64,000 nt of DNA from Poriferisodalis sp965205175 (GCF_965205175.1 NZ_OZ242038.1:1612001-1676000), one strand, 5' to 3'; shown: positions 37,328 through 47,130, counted from the first letter of the stretch. The notes: generated by a model from the letters alone, not told the origin. A program made the numbers and translations.

Positions 37328-38149
37328 TCAGCCCTTGGGCTTGCGTTCGCGCAGCAGCACCTCTTGAGCGATCGTCGCGATGTGGCGGCCGTCGGTCGCG
37401 AACAAATTGCCCACCGTCATGCCCCGTGCACTGGTGAGGCCGTGGCAGTCGAACTGGTACAGGTGCCACTCGTCGGCCCGCAGCGGGCGGTGGAACCACA
37501 TCGCGTGATCCAGCGAAGCGCCCATGAACGACGCTTGGTACTGCCCCGGGGGCACCTGCAAGGGGTGCAGCGAACGCGCCGCGTCGAACTGAATGGCGTC
37601 GGAGGTGAATGCCAGCCCGCAGATGTGCAGGCGCGCGTCGTCGTCGATCGGGTCGGTGATGCGAACCCAGCCCATCGACTGGCCTGACCCCGGATAGCTG
37701 TGCAATCGGCGCCGTTCCATGATCCAGGGCCAGCGCTCGTCGTCGCTGTCACGGCAGTCGTCCGGGCTCGGCGCGAGCGGCATGCGTGCCGTCTGGACTT
37801 CGGCGTCCTGCTCGGCCACGTGGAACGAGCACGACAGGTTCAAGATCGCGCCCCCGCTCTGGCGGGCCACGACCGCACGGGTGCAAAATGAGCGGCCGTT
37901 GCGGAGCCGGTCCACCTCGTAGCGAACCGGCTCGTCCAGTGTTCCGCCACGTATGAAGTAGGCGTGTACCGAGTGCAGCGCGAATTCCTCGTCGACGGTT
38001 CCGAACGCCGCCCACAGGCCCTGCGCGATGACTTGTCCGCCGTAGATCCGGCCCCACAGGTACTCGGGGCTGACGCCCACGTAGGTATCGGGCCCGTGCT
38101 GTTCGAGGAACATCATCTCGCCGTAGGTCGTCGGCGCGGCGGTGTTCAT
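37328..38149 (-). CDS. tesB: Acyl-CoA thioesterase II
   Basis: 273 aa. Double hot-dog fold: GRIYGGQVIAQGLWAA with the early Gly/Gln motif, HSVHAYFIRGGTLDEPVRYEVDRLRNGRSF, then GASLDHAMWFHRP (catalytic Asp) and IATIAQEVLLR (catalytic Gln). Hydrolyses medium/long acyl-CoAs. ATG overlaps the stop of the crotonase gene (ATGA), so co-translation is likely. Confidence 0.92.
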   Translation of the reverse strand: MNTAAPTTYGEMMFLEQHGPDTYVGVSPEYLWGRIYGGQVIAQGLWAAFGTVDEEFALHSVHAYFIRGGTLDEPVRYEVDRLRNGRSFCTRAVVARQSGGAILNLSCSFHVAEQDAEVQTARMPLAPSPDDCRDSDDERWPWIMERRRLHSYPGSGQSMGWVRITDPIDDDARLHICGLAFTSDAIQFDAARSLHPLQVPPGQYQASFMGASLDHAMWFHRPLRADEWHLYQFDCHGLTSARGMTVGNLFATDGRHIATIAQEVLLRERKPKG

Positions 38150-38994
38150 CAGCTGCGCGTGAAGTTGGGCGTGCGGCGCTCGTTGACGGCGCTGACGCCC
38201 TCGCGCCAGTCGTCGGTGGAGCGCAGGCGGTCCTGCTCGGCCTTCTCGTGATCGGTGGCCGCCTTGACGGCGTCGGCCAAGTGGCCGCGCATGGTGTGGC
38301 GGATGGACTCGACGGCCAGTGGCGCAGACACGGCGATCTGATGGGCGAAGCCGTACGCGGCTCGGCGCAGCTCCGCCAGCGGGACCAGCTCGTCGGCCAG
38401 ACCGATCTCGACAGCCTCGTCGCCCTTGACGCGTCGGCCGCTGTAGAGCAGGTCCAGTGCCCGCTGATGTCCCACCAGGCGAGGCAGTGTCACCGTCAGA
38501 CCGAAGCCGTGATGAAAGCCCAGCCGAGCGAAATTGGCGCTGAACCGGGCTTCGGGTGCAGCGATGCGGAAGTCGGGGAAGCAGGCCACGCCCAGCCCGC
38601 CTCCCACTGCCGCTCCCTGAATCGCGGCCACCACCGGCTTGCGCTGGGAGAACAGCTCGAACGCTGCGTCGTAGAGATGACGCCGACCGCCGCTACCGTC
38701 CGCAGCAGCGACGGTGCCGCCACGCTCGCCGTCGCTGCCGAACTGCGCCCCGGCGCAGAAGTTCTTGCCCTCCGAGCACAAGACACTGGCCCGGCACCGG
38801 TCCTCGGCGTCAAGGTCGCCGAATGCGGCCGCCAAGCTGTCGATCAGCTCCAAGTCGAAGAAGTTGTGAGGCGGTCGACCGATCTCCACGACCGCGACAT
38901 GGTCCCCGCTGAGCTGGACCGAGACATCTCCGTACCGACCGAAATCGTCGAAGGCAGCCTCGAATGTCGGCTCGGCTTCCGGCAAACGGTTCAT
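38149..38994 (-). CDS. Enoyl-CoA hydratase/isomerase superfamily protein
   Basis: 281 aa crotonase fold: oxyanion-hole segments CSEGKNFCAGAQF and IQGAAVGGGLGVACFPDF, then FARLGFHHGFG. By my alignment both catalytic glutamates of true hydratases (rat Glu144 and Glu164) are replaced (GGGLG and SANFA), so it may do another crotonase reaction. It lies in a minus-strand run with two acyl-CoA dehydrogenases upstream (1-nt gap) and the thioesterase downstream. Confidence 0.9.
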   Translation of the reverse strand: MNRLPEAEPTFEAAFDDFGRYGDVSVQLSGDHVAVVEIGRPPHNFFDLELIDSLAAAFGDLDAEDRCRASVLCSEGKNFCAGAQFGSDGERGGTVAAADGSGGRRHLYDAAFELFSQRKPVVAAIQGAAVGGGLGVACFPDFRIAAPEARFSANFARLGFHHGFGLTVTLPRLVGHQRALDLLYSGRRVKGDEAVEIGLADELVPLAELRRAAYGFAHQIAVSAPLAVESIRHTMRGHLADAVKAATDHEKAEQDRLRSTDDWREGVSAVNERRTPNFTRS

Positions 38995-38995
38995 G

Positions 38996-40114
38996 TCAGC
39001 CCAGGCCTGCGGTTCCTGCGGTGATGAGCGGATACAGGCCGTCTGCGCCGACGCCGGTGGCCATCTGTCCGAGCACGCCCGCCCAGTGTGCGTCCGAGCC
39101 GTACTCCTTGCGCCAGCTCCACAACCGACGGCTGAAGTGGTGCAGCGGATACTCCTGGGTCATGCCCATCGCGCCGTGAGCCTGGTGGCAAGCCTTCGTG
39201 GCCCGCGCCGCCGCCTGATTGGCTACCAGCTTGGCGGCGGCAATCTCGAATCGTGCGTCCCCTCGGGTTGCCTCACGTGCCGCTGCCTCGGCTGCCATGC
39301 GCACCAGCGCGGCATCCTGCGCTGCCCACACGAGGTGCTGCTGCACGGCTTGGAAGCGTGCCACCGGTCGGCCGAACTGGACTCGCTCATTCGTGTAGCT
39401 GACCGTCAGCTGGCACATCTTCTCGATGGCGCCCGCCATCAGCGCTGCTCGCGACAGCGCGCCGCGCTGCGCCAGCGCGGCGGCGTCGACTCCGTCGGGC
39501 GCGGGTGCCGCGTGACCTGTGGCGCCATCGAAGCGGACCGTGTCGCGGGGCTCGCCCGCCATGTTGGGCAGCGGCGCGATCGCGCACTGATCTGCGGGTA
39601 CGCAGACCACCCACGTGTGCCCGTCGTGTTCGCAGACGCACGCGATGACCTCGGAGATGCGCGCCCATGGCACTCTGCGGGCCTCGCCGGTCAGCCTCGC
39701 GATGCCGTCGTCGGCGATCTCCACCGAGCAGCTCCCGCAGCCAGACCAGCCGCCGTCGGCCGTCCGCGGCGGCAAGACGGTGACCAAGCCGTCCGGGCGC
39801 TCGAGTCCCGCTTGTGCCAGCAGCCAGCCGCCCAGCATGCCGTGCTCGGCAGCCGGAATCGGTGCCGCGTGGTAGCCGACCAAGCGCAGCACCTCCATGG
39901 CTTCTGCGAGCGTGCCGCCCGATCCGCCGGCGCGCTCAGGGATCGCGATGAGGTCGAATCCGGTGGCGCAGAACGCCTCCCAGAGGTCGGGTGCGCAGCC
40001 GGCTTCCTCGGCGGCCTGCGCCGCTTCGTGCGTACACCATTCGCCGAACAGCCGATCAGCGGTCTCGGTGACCAGCTCGTCCACCACGACCGGCGCCGGC
40101 GCAGGTACCTTCAT
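38996..40114 (-). CDS. Acyl-CoA dehydrogenase, subunit-like (smaller partner)
   Basis: 372 aa from ATG 40114, overlapping the upstream ACAD stop by 4 nt. C-terminal four-helix domain with RVQFGRPVARFQAVQQHLV and HQAHGAMGMTQEYPLHHFSRRLW; the end lacks the usual YEGT catalytic segment. The N-terminal and middle domains are divergent. Two adjacent, coupled ACADs resemble the alpha2beta2 FadE pairs of mycobacterial steroid side-chain degradation, where FAD and active sites form between partners. Confidence 0.88.
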   Translation of the reverse strand: MKVPAPAPVVVDELVTETADRLFGEWCTHEAAQAAEEAGCAPDLWEAFCATGFDLIAIPERAGGSGGTLAEAMEVLRLVGYHAAPIPAAEHGMLGGWLLAQAGLERPDGLVTVLPPRTADGGWSGCGSCSVEIADDGIARLTGEARRVPWARISEVIACVCEHDGHTWVVCVPADQCAIAPLPNMAGEPRDTVRFDGATGHAAPAPDGVDAAALAQRGALSRAALMAGAIEKMCQLTVSYTNERVQFGRPVARFQAVQQHLVWAAQDAALVRMAAEAAAREATRGDARFEIAAAKLVANQAAARATKACHQAHGAMGMTQEYPLHHFSRRLWSWRKEYGSDAHWAGVLGQMATGVGADGLYPLITAGTAGLG

Positions 40115-41262
40115 GCGGGCAGTCCTTGGAGTCCCTTGGAGGCCACCGAGCGCAGGATCTCGATGGTGCCGCCCCGGATCGTGTTGCCTGGGAACGTCAC
40201 CACGCACTGCGCCAGCAGACGTTCGAACAGCGATGCGGATTCCGGCGAGTACTCCTCGTCGACGAGCTGCACCAACTGCTCGACGACTTCCTGCTCGAAG
40301 CGGGTGCCCATCTCCTTCACCAACGCGGATTCCACCGACGGCGCCTCGCCCTCGTCGATCAGCCGTGCCACCGAAAGCGACAGGTTCCGGATGCCCCACC
40401 AGCGGGCGGCCAGCTCGCCGAGCAGATCAGATGCTGCGTCGCCGAGCGGCGTGCCAGCCGCTTCGCGCAGCAGCTGCTCCACGGTCGAGAACGGCGACAG
40501 CCAGCGGTCGGGTCCGCCGCGCTCGTAGGCCATCTCGGTGGTGTTCTGGTGCCAGCCCATGCCCGGCTGGCCCACCACATTGCCATCCGGCACGAACACG
40601 TCGTGGAACGTCACCTCGTTGAAGTGATGGCTGCCGTCCAGAAACGGGATCGGGCTGATGTCGAGGCCCGGCGATCGCAGATCGATCAGGAACTGCGACA
40701 GTCCGGCGTGCTTGTTGCCGTCCTCCATGGGCGCCGTGCGCAGCAAGCAGATGAACCAGTCGTTCACGTGGGCCATCGACGTCCAGATCTTGGTGCCGTT
40801 GACCACCCAGCCGTCTTCGGCCCGCTCAGCCCGCGTCGACACCGATGCCAAATCCGAGCCGCTGTCGGGTTCGCTCATGCCGATGGAGAAGCCCAGCTCG
40901 CCCCGGCAGATCGCCGGCAGGAACCGCTCGCGCTGCTCGTCGGTGCCGAACTTCCAGATGACCGCGCCGGTCTGGCGGTCTGCCACCCAGTGGTGTCCGA
41001 CCGGGGCCCCCCAGCGCAGCATCTCCTCGACCACGATGAAGCGCTGCACCGCGGTGCGATCCGCGCCGCCCCAGCGCGACGGCAGCGCCATGCCCACCCA
41101 ACCCCGTGCGGCCATCTTGGCGGAGAATTCGCGGTCGTGATCCGCGGCCATGCCCAAGCACGGGACGTGACTGCCGGGCGGCAGCTCCGCGGCCAAGAAC
41201 TCGCGCACCTCTGCTTGCAGTTCCAGTTCAGGTCCGGTCAGCTCGGTGGGTGTGAATCTCAT
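40111..41262 (-). CDS. Acyl-CoA dehydrogenase, partner subunit
   Basis: 383 aa from ATG 41262. Standard ACAD middle domain: FSIGMSEPDSGSDLASV and WVVNGTKIWTSMAH; FAD/substrate region WHQNTTEMAYERGGPDRW; near the C-terminus NTIRGGTIEILR stands where YEGTxxIqR is usual, so Glu of the medium-chain type is replaced by Gly. Probably forms a heteromer with the coupled downstream ACAD and oxidises a bulky acyl-CoA. Substrate not known. Confidence 0.9.
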   Translation of the reverse strand: MRFTPTELTGPELELQAEVREFLAAELPPGSHVPCLGMAADHDREFSAKMAARGWVGMALPSRWGGADRTAVQRFIVVEEMLRWGAPVGHHWVADRQTGAVIWKFGTDEQRERFLPAICRGELGFSIGMSEPDSGSDLASVSTRAERAEDGWVVNGTKIWTSMAHVNDWFICLLRTAPMEDGNKHAGLSQFLIDLRSPGLDISPIPFLDGSHHFNEVTFHDVFVPDGNVVGQPGMGWHQNTTEMAYERGGPDRWLSPFSTVEQLLREAAGTPLGDAASDLLGELAARWWGIRNLSLSVARLIDEGEAPSVESALVKEMGTRFEQEVVEQLVQLVDEEYSPESASLFERLLAQCVVTFPGNTIRGGTIEILRSVASKGLQGLPA

Positions 41263-41285
41263 CAGCGGCCTCTGCAGAATCGGGG

Positions 41286-42890
41286 TCAGGCGACGGCGAA
41301 GCCGCGGTAGTTGTCGGCCGCCACGTCCTCGCACACCTCCACGTAGGGCGGGAAGCCGGGCAGCGGCATGAACACCCGCGTCTTGCCGGGAATGTTCGCT
41401 CCCAGGTACCACGAGTTGCAGGTCGGGTACAGCGTGAGGTCTGCGACGGCATTGACGTGGTCCACCCAAGATGCCTCGGCATCGGGTTCCGCCTCGATGG
41501 TGGCGGCGCCGCGCTCGCGCAGCTCGACGAGACAGCGCCCAATCCACTCGACGTGCTGCTCGATGGACGGAATCATGTTGGTGAGCACTGACGGGCTGCC
41601 GGGACCCGAGACGGTGAACAGGTTCGGAAAACCGGCGATGCCCAGTCCCAAGTACGTACGCGGTCCTGCATCCCAGTGGTCAGCCAGCCGCCTGCCGCTG
41701 CGTCCGGTGATGTTCATGCGCAGCAGCGTGCCGGTCATCGCGTCGAAGCCAGTCGCATACACGATGGCATCGGCTGGGTACTCCTGACCGTCGACCACCA
41801 CGCCGGCGGCACAGATGCGCTCGATGGGCGTCTGCGACACGTCCACCAAGCGCACATGCGGCTGGTTGAACGTCTCGTAGTAGCGGGTGTCGAGGCACGG
41901 CCGCTTGCAGGCGATGGTGTTGTGCGGCGTGAGCAGGGCAGCGACCTCGGGATCGTCCACGATGTCGGCGATCTTGCCGCGCACGAACGCTGCGATGCGT
42001 TCGTTCGACTCGGCGTCGAACACGATGTCGCCGTAGCCGCGGTAGAACGTGAAGCCGCCCACCGCCCATCGCTCTTCCATACGCCGGGCGAACTCGTCTT
42101 CGGTCGCTTCCTTGGCAAGATCCTCGCTGTCGGGCAGCCGTTGCAACATGGCTGCCCGCTGGTCGAGCATCTCGGCCCGCCGCTCGCGGTAGCTGGCCTT
42201 CCAGTCGGCCTGCTCGGCCGGGTCGAGCGGCTGGTTGCGAGCCGGGACCGAGTAGTTCGGCGTGCGCTGGAACACCGTCAGCGCCGCGCACTCCTCCGCA
42301 ATGACCGGGATGGCCTGAATGGCCGAGGACCCGGTGCCGATCACCGCCACCGACTGGCCGCCGAAGTCCACGCCCTCGTGCGGCCAGCTGCCTGTGTGGT
42401 ACGTGGCGCCGGCGAAGGTCTGCGCGCCTTCGAACACCGGCTCGTTGGTGGTGGACAAGCAACCGGTGGCCATCACCACGAAGCGCGCCCGATAGACGCC
42501 GCGGTCAGTCAGCAGCAGCCACTGGCGTGCCTCGTCGTCCCAGTCGGCTTGCTCCACGGTGGTGTCGAAGCGGATGTCGCGGCGCAGGTCGTAGCGGTCG
42601 GCGACATGGTTGGCGTAGCGCAGGATCTCGGGCTGGCCCGAATAGCGCTCGGACCATTCCCATTCCTGCTCGAGTTGGGGATCGAACGAGTAGGAGTACT
42701 GCATCGACTCGACGTCGCAGCGGGCGCCGGGGTACCGGTTCCAGTACCACGTGCCGCCCACCCCGCCCGCCCGCTCGACCACGACAGCGTCGAAGCCCAG
42801 CTCGCGCAGCCGGTGGAGCATGAACATGCCGGCGAATCCCGCGCCGACCACTACGACATCGTGGACACCGGCCACGTCCTCGCTGCTCAC
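41286..42890 (-). CDS. Flavin-containing monooxygenase, Baeyer-Villiger type
   Basis: 534 aa from GTG 42890. N-terminal FAD motif VVVVGAGFAGMF, the BVMO fingerprint FAGATYHTGSWP (about residue 157), an NADPH Rossmann motif VAVIGTGSSAIQ, and VYATGFDA. It inserts oxygen next to a ketone using NADPH and O2. Followed on the same strand by the ACAD pair (23-bp gap), suggesting ketone or cyclic-ketone breakdown feeding beta-oxidation. Divergent from an amidase gene with a palindrome between. Confidence 0.92.
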   Translation of the reverse strand: MSSEDVAGVHDVVVVGAGFAGMFMLHRLRELGFDAVVVERAGGVGGTWYWNRYPGARCDVESMQYSYSFDPQLEQEWEWSERYSGQPEILRYANHVADRYDLRRDIRFDTTVEQADWDDEARQWLLLTDRGVYRARFVVMATGCLSTTNEPVFEGAQTFAGATYHTGSWPHEGVDFGGQSVAVIGTGSSAIQAIPVIAEECAALTVFQRTPNYSVPARNQPLDPAEQADWKASYRERRAEMLDQRAAMLQRLPDSEDLAKEATEDEFARRMEERWAVGGFTFYRGYGDIVFDAESNERIAAFVRGKIADIVDDPEVAALLTPHNTIACKRPCLDTRYYETFNQPHVRLVDVSQTPIERICAAGVVVDGQEYPADAIVYATGFDAMTGTLLRMNITGRSGRRLADHWDAGPRTYLGLGIAGFPNLFTVSGPGSPSVLTNMIPSIEQHVEWIGRCLVELRERGAATIEAEPDAEASWVDHVNAVADLTLYPTCNSWYLGANIPGKTRVFMPLPGFPPYVEVCEDVAADNYRGFAVA

Positions 42891-42951
42891 GGGCGCACAG
42901 GCTAGCGAAGGGCTGCCGAATGGGCCCGGGCGAAGTGATCGCGCCAGGTAA

Positions 42952-42967
42952 CAGCCGACGTCGGCTG
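42952..42967. promoter_or_regulatory. Perfect 16-bp palindrome between monooxygenase and amidase genes
   Basis: CAGCCGACGTCGGCTG reads the same on both strands. It lies 61 bp from the monooxygenase start and 21 bp before ATG 42989 of the amidase, a good place for a repressor operator. No regulator gene is nearby. Confidence 0.55.
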
Positions 42968-42988
42968 GCGATGTGCAACGCTGTGGTG

Positions 42989-44575
42989 ATGACTCAGACT
43001 CAGCCGTGCGACCTGTCGGCGACACGTGCGCTGGAGCTGATGGGTGCCGGGGAGCTGTCCGCGACGGAGTTGCTGGAGTCCTGCTTGGAGCGGGTCGCGG
43101 CGGTCGATCCGGCAGTGAACGCGCTGATCGGCCGCGATGACGACGCGGCGCGGGCGACGGCCCGTCGGATCGACAGCGTCCGTGTACGGGGCGAGCCGCT
43201 CGGCCCGCTGGCCGGCCTGCCGGTGGCGATCAAGGACATCCAGGCAACCGCCGGTCTGATGACGACCTACGGCGCGGTGCCGTTCGCCCGCCATGTGCCC
43301 GATGCCGACGACGGCATCGTGGCCCGCGTGCGCGGTGCCGGTGCCGTCGTCATCGGCAAGACCAACACTCCCGAGCTGAGCATCGGCGCCAACACCGTCA
43401 ACCGGCTCTTCGGCGCCACCGGCAACCCGTTCGACCCGTCGCTGACCTGCGGCGGCAGCTCCGGAGGTTCGGCAGTGGCGCTGGCGTGCGGGATGGCGCC
43501 GCTCGCCACAGGGTCGGACCACGGCGGCAGCCTGCGCATCCCTGCGTCGTACTGCGGGGTGGTCGCCCACCGCTCCACGCCCGGCACCGTGGCGCATGAC
43601 GAGCGCACGATCGCCAGAACGAACTACAGCGTGCAGGGACCCATGGCCCGCACGGTCGGCGACGCAGCGTTGCTGCTGTCGGTGGTAGCTGGACGTGATC
43701 GCTCGTCCCGCCGTGATCCGATGGCGTTCCCCTTGGATGCTGCCGCCTTCGCCTCGGTGCCTGAGGTCGACGTGGCGGCGCTGCGGGTGGGTGTCAGCGC
43801 CGACTTGGGCGGACTGCTGGTGTCCGATGCGGTGCGAGAGGTCTTCGGGGACCGGGTCGAACGGCTGGCTGGGATGGCAGGTTCGGTGGAGCAGGCCGAC
43901 GTCGACCTCAGCGACGCGCTGGAGGTGGACTGGCAGCTCCGGTCCGACGTGTTCGCGGTCAACTACCACCGCAGCATCCATCAGTTCGACCAGCAGGTCG
44001 ACCACCAGTTCGACGACGACGTCCACATTCCGGCGAGCGGTGCTGACGGCGGCTTCAATCCGAACATCCGGGCCACCTACGACGAGGCGTTGAGCACCAC
44101 CGTGCTCGACGTCGCCAAGGCTCGACGACGCCAGATCGACCTGTACCGAGCGGCCGACGCGTTGTTCGACACCTTCGACGTGCTGATATGTCCTGGCGTC
44201 AGCGTGCCGCCCTTCGACTGGCACCAGCTGTACCCCGCCGAGATCGACGGCCGGGCAGTGAGCAACTACATGGCGTGGCTCGGGCTGTCGGCTGCGCTCA
44301 CCGTGGTGGGTCTGCCCACGACGGCGCTGCCGTGCGGTCGGGACGCGCAAGGCACGCCGTTCGGCCTGCAACTCGTGGGCCCGAGCTACAGCGACCGACG
44401 GCTCTTGGGCATTGCTGCAGCGCTCGAAGCCGCCTTCGCCGACGACCCGGTGACGGCGCGGCCAGTTCCCGACACTGCTTGGCTCTCGAGCATGCGCACG
44501 GCGTGCCGCAGCGAGGGGCGCCTGGTGCATGCCGCGGCTCCGTCATCTGCGCCGGTGCCGCCGGTTAGCCGCTAG
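42989..44575 (+). CDS. Amidase signature family hydrolase
   Basis: 528 aa from ATG 42989 (ATG 42971 possible). Ser-cisSer-Lys triad visible: Lys in VAIKDIQAT, the cis-Ser in CGGSSGGSAVALA and nucleophile Ser in GSDHGGSLRIPAS. Hydrolyses an amide to acid and ammonia/amine; substrate unknown. The 3' end overlaps the convergent HyuA-like gene by 11 nt. With the dimethylformamidase-like gene nearby it may serve organic amide use. Confidence 0.92.
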   Translation: MTQTQPCDLSATRALELMGAGELSATELLESCLERVAAVDPAVNALIGRDDDAARATARRIDSVRVRGEPLGPLAGLPVAIKDIQATAGLMTTYGAVPFARHVPDADDGIVARVRGAGAVVIGKTNTPELSIGANTVNRLFGATGNPFDPSLTCGGSSGGSAVALACGMAPLATGSDHGGSLRIPASYCGVVAHRSTPGTVAHDERTIARTNYSVQGPMARTVGDAALLLSVVAGRDRSSRRDPMAFPLDAAAFASVPEVDVAALRVGVSADLGGLLVSDAVREVFGDRVERLAGMAGSVEQADVDLSDALEVDWQLRSDVFAVNYHRSIHQFDQQVDHQFDDDVHIPASGADGGFNPNIRATYDEALSTTVLDVAKARRRQIDLYRAADALFDTFDVLICPGVSVPPFDWHQLYPAEIDGRAVSNYMAWLGLSAALTVVGLPTTALPCGRDAQGTPFGLQLVGPSYSDRRLLGIAAALEAAFADDPVTARPVPDTAWLSSMRTACRSEGRLVHAAAPSSAPVPPVSR

Positions 44576-47030
44576 TTCGTTCCACGCTGTGTGCGCGTGA
44601 CGCGGGCGGGCCTGCGGCGGTGACCCGCAGCGTGGCCTCCACGAAGAGTTCGCGTCCGTTGCTCGGGGCGGTACGCGTCGCCCAGTCGACGGTGACGACA
44701 GGATCCGTGGCACCGGCCGCGACCGCATCGGACAGCGCCGCGTCAGTTGCTTGCGCGGTGGCCCAGGCGCGTGCGGCGTTGAGACTGTGCCACAGCGGAG
44801 GGTCGTCTCCCAAGTGGGCCCGGTAACTGCCGCGACGCGGGGCAGTCACGGTGATCCGCTTGGTGATCCGCACCTGGGCGACAGCTGCGCCGACGGCGTT
44901 GGCGACCTCGGCATGTGCTGGGACGACGGCCTCGGTGCCGAGCAGCGCCGCAGCGAGCGGGGCGTAGGTGCTCGCCGGGGCCCCGATGGCGATCACAGGA
45001 ACCTGAGCGCCGATGTCGATACGTGACAGCCGAGGCGGCTCGGCCAGCCGCGGGACCTCCTGGCTGACGAGCCGGCCGGCGCTGCGTCGCGTGCCCTGGT
45101 CTGCGATTGCGGCGCTGCGCGGGTCGTCGGCGCCGAGCAAGCCCCACAGCGGCTCGTCGCGAAGGCTGGCGTCAGCGCCGTCGACGCCGCCGGCAGCGGT
45201 TCGGCCCCAAGCGCGACGGCGACGGTCCAGAGCTGCCTGCACGAACTGCTGGTCGATCTCGCTCCGCGCGACGCCGTCGGCACCGAGCGCTACGGCGAGC
45301 AGCGCTTCGGTGACGCTGCGCACCAACTGCTGCACGATACGACGGCACAGGTCGCCGGCCCCGCTGCCGATGCGCACGCCGTAGCGGTCGCATCGGCGGC
45401 TGAACAGCTCGGCGCCGGCCGTTGCAGCGTCGCCATCGCGCGTGGCGGCTGCGTCGATCAGTCCGAGCACGACGCAGGCGTCGGTCGGCGTCAGCGCTGC
45501 GCGCCGCACGAGACCGCCGCGTTCGAGTCGCTCCAGTGCGCTGCGCCCGCGAGCAGACCGCTGGAGTTCGTCAAGCGCAAGCGCGCCGCCGGCTTCGTCG
45601 AGCAGGCGGAGGACCTCGGCGTCGATGTCACCGCGGCCGGTGCGATCTGCATGCACCGTGTCGGGGACGGCGGCGCCCGCGCGCAGCAGCACTTGCCCGC
45701 ATTCGGCGAGCGGTCGATCGACGCCGAGCTGGCGCATCAGCATCGGCATCACCACCCGCGGATGCCGCACGGCCGCGACGCACAACGGCATCACCCGTCG
45801 AGGCCCCACGGCCAGCTCCCCCCGGCGTCCATGAGGCGGAATCCAGATCTCGCTGTCGCCGCCCAGACCTACGGTCACCGTCGGCATCGCTGCGACCATC
45901 GTGGCGTGACCGCCTACCGTCGCTGTCTCGGCGCTGTCGCGGCTGCGGGTGCTCACCACGGCACCGCCACGGATTGCCGCGATGTCGGTGGTGGTGCCGC
46001 CGATGTCCACCACCAGCCCGGCCTCGTCAAGCGCTTCGCGGCTTGCTGGTGCAGATGCCGCAAGGTGACGGGCGCCGATGACGCTGGCCGCAGGCCCTGA
46101 ATGCACGATCTCGATCGGACGTCGGATCGCGAACTCGGCTGCGGCCAAGGTGCCGTCTGCGCGCACCACCATCAGCGGAGCGTCCAGTTCCAGCGCGTCC
46201 ATCGCTGCACGAATGGCTTCGGCGAAGCGAGCAGTCACCGGGATGAGCTGCGCGTTGAGCAGCGTCGTGACGGCGCGGCGAGGGCCGTCGAGCTTCGGGG
46301 TCAGTTCGTGGCTGCACGTCACCGGCTTGCCGCAGCGTTCGCGGATTGCGTCCCGGGCCTGACGTTCGTGGGCTGGGTTGCGAACGCTGAACTGCGCTGC
46401 GACGCCGTACGCCTCGACCGAGCCGTCGATGCGGCTGAGCCAGCCGACGAGCTCGTCGAGGTCGAGCGGTGCGAGTTCCTCGCCGTGGGCGTTGTGTCCG
46501 CCGTCGATGAGCACCACCGGTGCTGCGGCAAGCCGGCTGCCTGTGCCTGCTGAGCCTCGGGGGCTGGCGTCGGCGGCGGGGGCACCTTCGGACGGGCTGA
46601 GGATCGGCCCATCCATGAATGCAGCCATGTCCGCATACAGACCGACGCGGGCCAGCGCTTCGGGCGCCAAGCCGATGGCCACCAGCCCCGCAGGCCGCCC
46701 GGTGCCTTCGACGACCGCATTGGTGGCCAGCGTCGTGGAGACGGCCACGACCCCAATGTTGGCCGCAAGGTCTGCCGCCCCTATGTCCATGGCAGAGCGG
46801 TCCACGCCAGGGCGCCGCCCAGTCGCATCGCCCGATTCGCCGCATCGCGTCAAGACGTCGCGCATCGCCTCCACGACGCAGCCGCGAAGATCCTCGTGCC
46901 GAGTCGGGATCTTCGCCGACGCAAGGACCCGACGCGTGTCGGAGCAGTACACGACTGCGTCGGTGAAGGTGCCGCCGGTGTCGATGCCGAGGCACCAGGG
47001 GCTCGACGGCGTCCGGCGCGGCGTGGTCAC
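44565..47030 (-). CDS. Hydantoinase A / oxoprolinase family protein
   Basis: 821 aa. N-terminal GIDTGGTFTDAVVY and STTLATNAVVEG, and the HyuA core EIVHSGPAASVIGARHL and VVDIGGTTTDIAAIRGG, all of the actin-like ATPase fold. These ATP-dependent enzymes open hydantoin, oxoproline or (with other subunits) carboxylate ketones. No HyuB partner gene is present here, although they are usually adjacent, so activity is uncertain. The C-terminal half is divergent. Confidence 0.87.
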   Translation of the reverse strand: MTTPRRTPSSPWCLGIDTGGTFTDAVVYCSDTRRVLASAKIPTRHEDLRGCVVEAMRDVLTRCGESGDATGRRPGVDRSAMDIGAADLAANIGVVAVSTTLATNAVVEGTGRPAGLVAIGLAPEALARVGLYADMAAFMDGPILSPSEGAPAADASPRGSAGTGSRLAAAPVVLIDGGHNAHGEELAPLDLDELVGWLSRIDGSVEAYGVAAQFSVRNPAHERQARDAIRERCGKPVTCSHELTPKLDGPRRAVTTLLNAQLIPVTARFAEAIRAAMDALELDAPLMVVRADGTLAAAEFAIRRPIEIVHSGPAASVIGARHLAASAPASREALDEAGLVVDIGGTTTDIAAIRGGAVVSTRSRDSAETATVGGHATMVAAMPTVTVGLGGDSEIWIPPHGRRGELAVGPRRVMPLCVAAVRHPRVVMPMLMRQLGVDRPLAECGQVLLRAGAAVPDTVHADRTGRGDIDAEVLRLLDEAGGALALDELQRSARGRSALERLERGGLVRRAALTPTDACVVLGLIDAAATRDGDAATAGAELFSRRCDRYGVRIGSGAGDLCRRIVQQLVRSVTEALLAVALGADGVARSEIDQQFVQAALDRRRRAWGRTAAGGVDGADASLRDEPLWGLLGADDPRSAAIADQGTRRSAGRLVSQEVPRLAEPPRLSRIDIGAQVPVIAIGAPASTYAPLAAALLGTEAVVPAHAEVANAVGAAVAQVRITKRITVTAPRRGSYRAHLGDDPPLWHSLNAARAWATAQATDAALSDAVAAGATDPVVTVDWATRTAPSNGRELFVEATLRVTAAGPPASRAHSVERTSG

Positions 47031-47130
47031 CGCTTCCAGTGTGCCAGCCGTCCTCGCGTCACAGCTGCGGTCCCTGCGTCGGGCCGGCTCGGGCGGCTGG
47101 ACGGCGGCGCTCGCATCGGTGAGACTGCAG

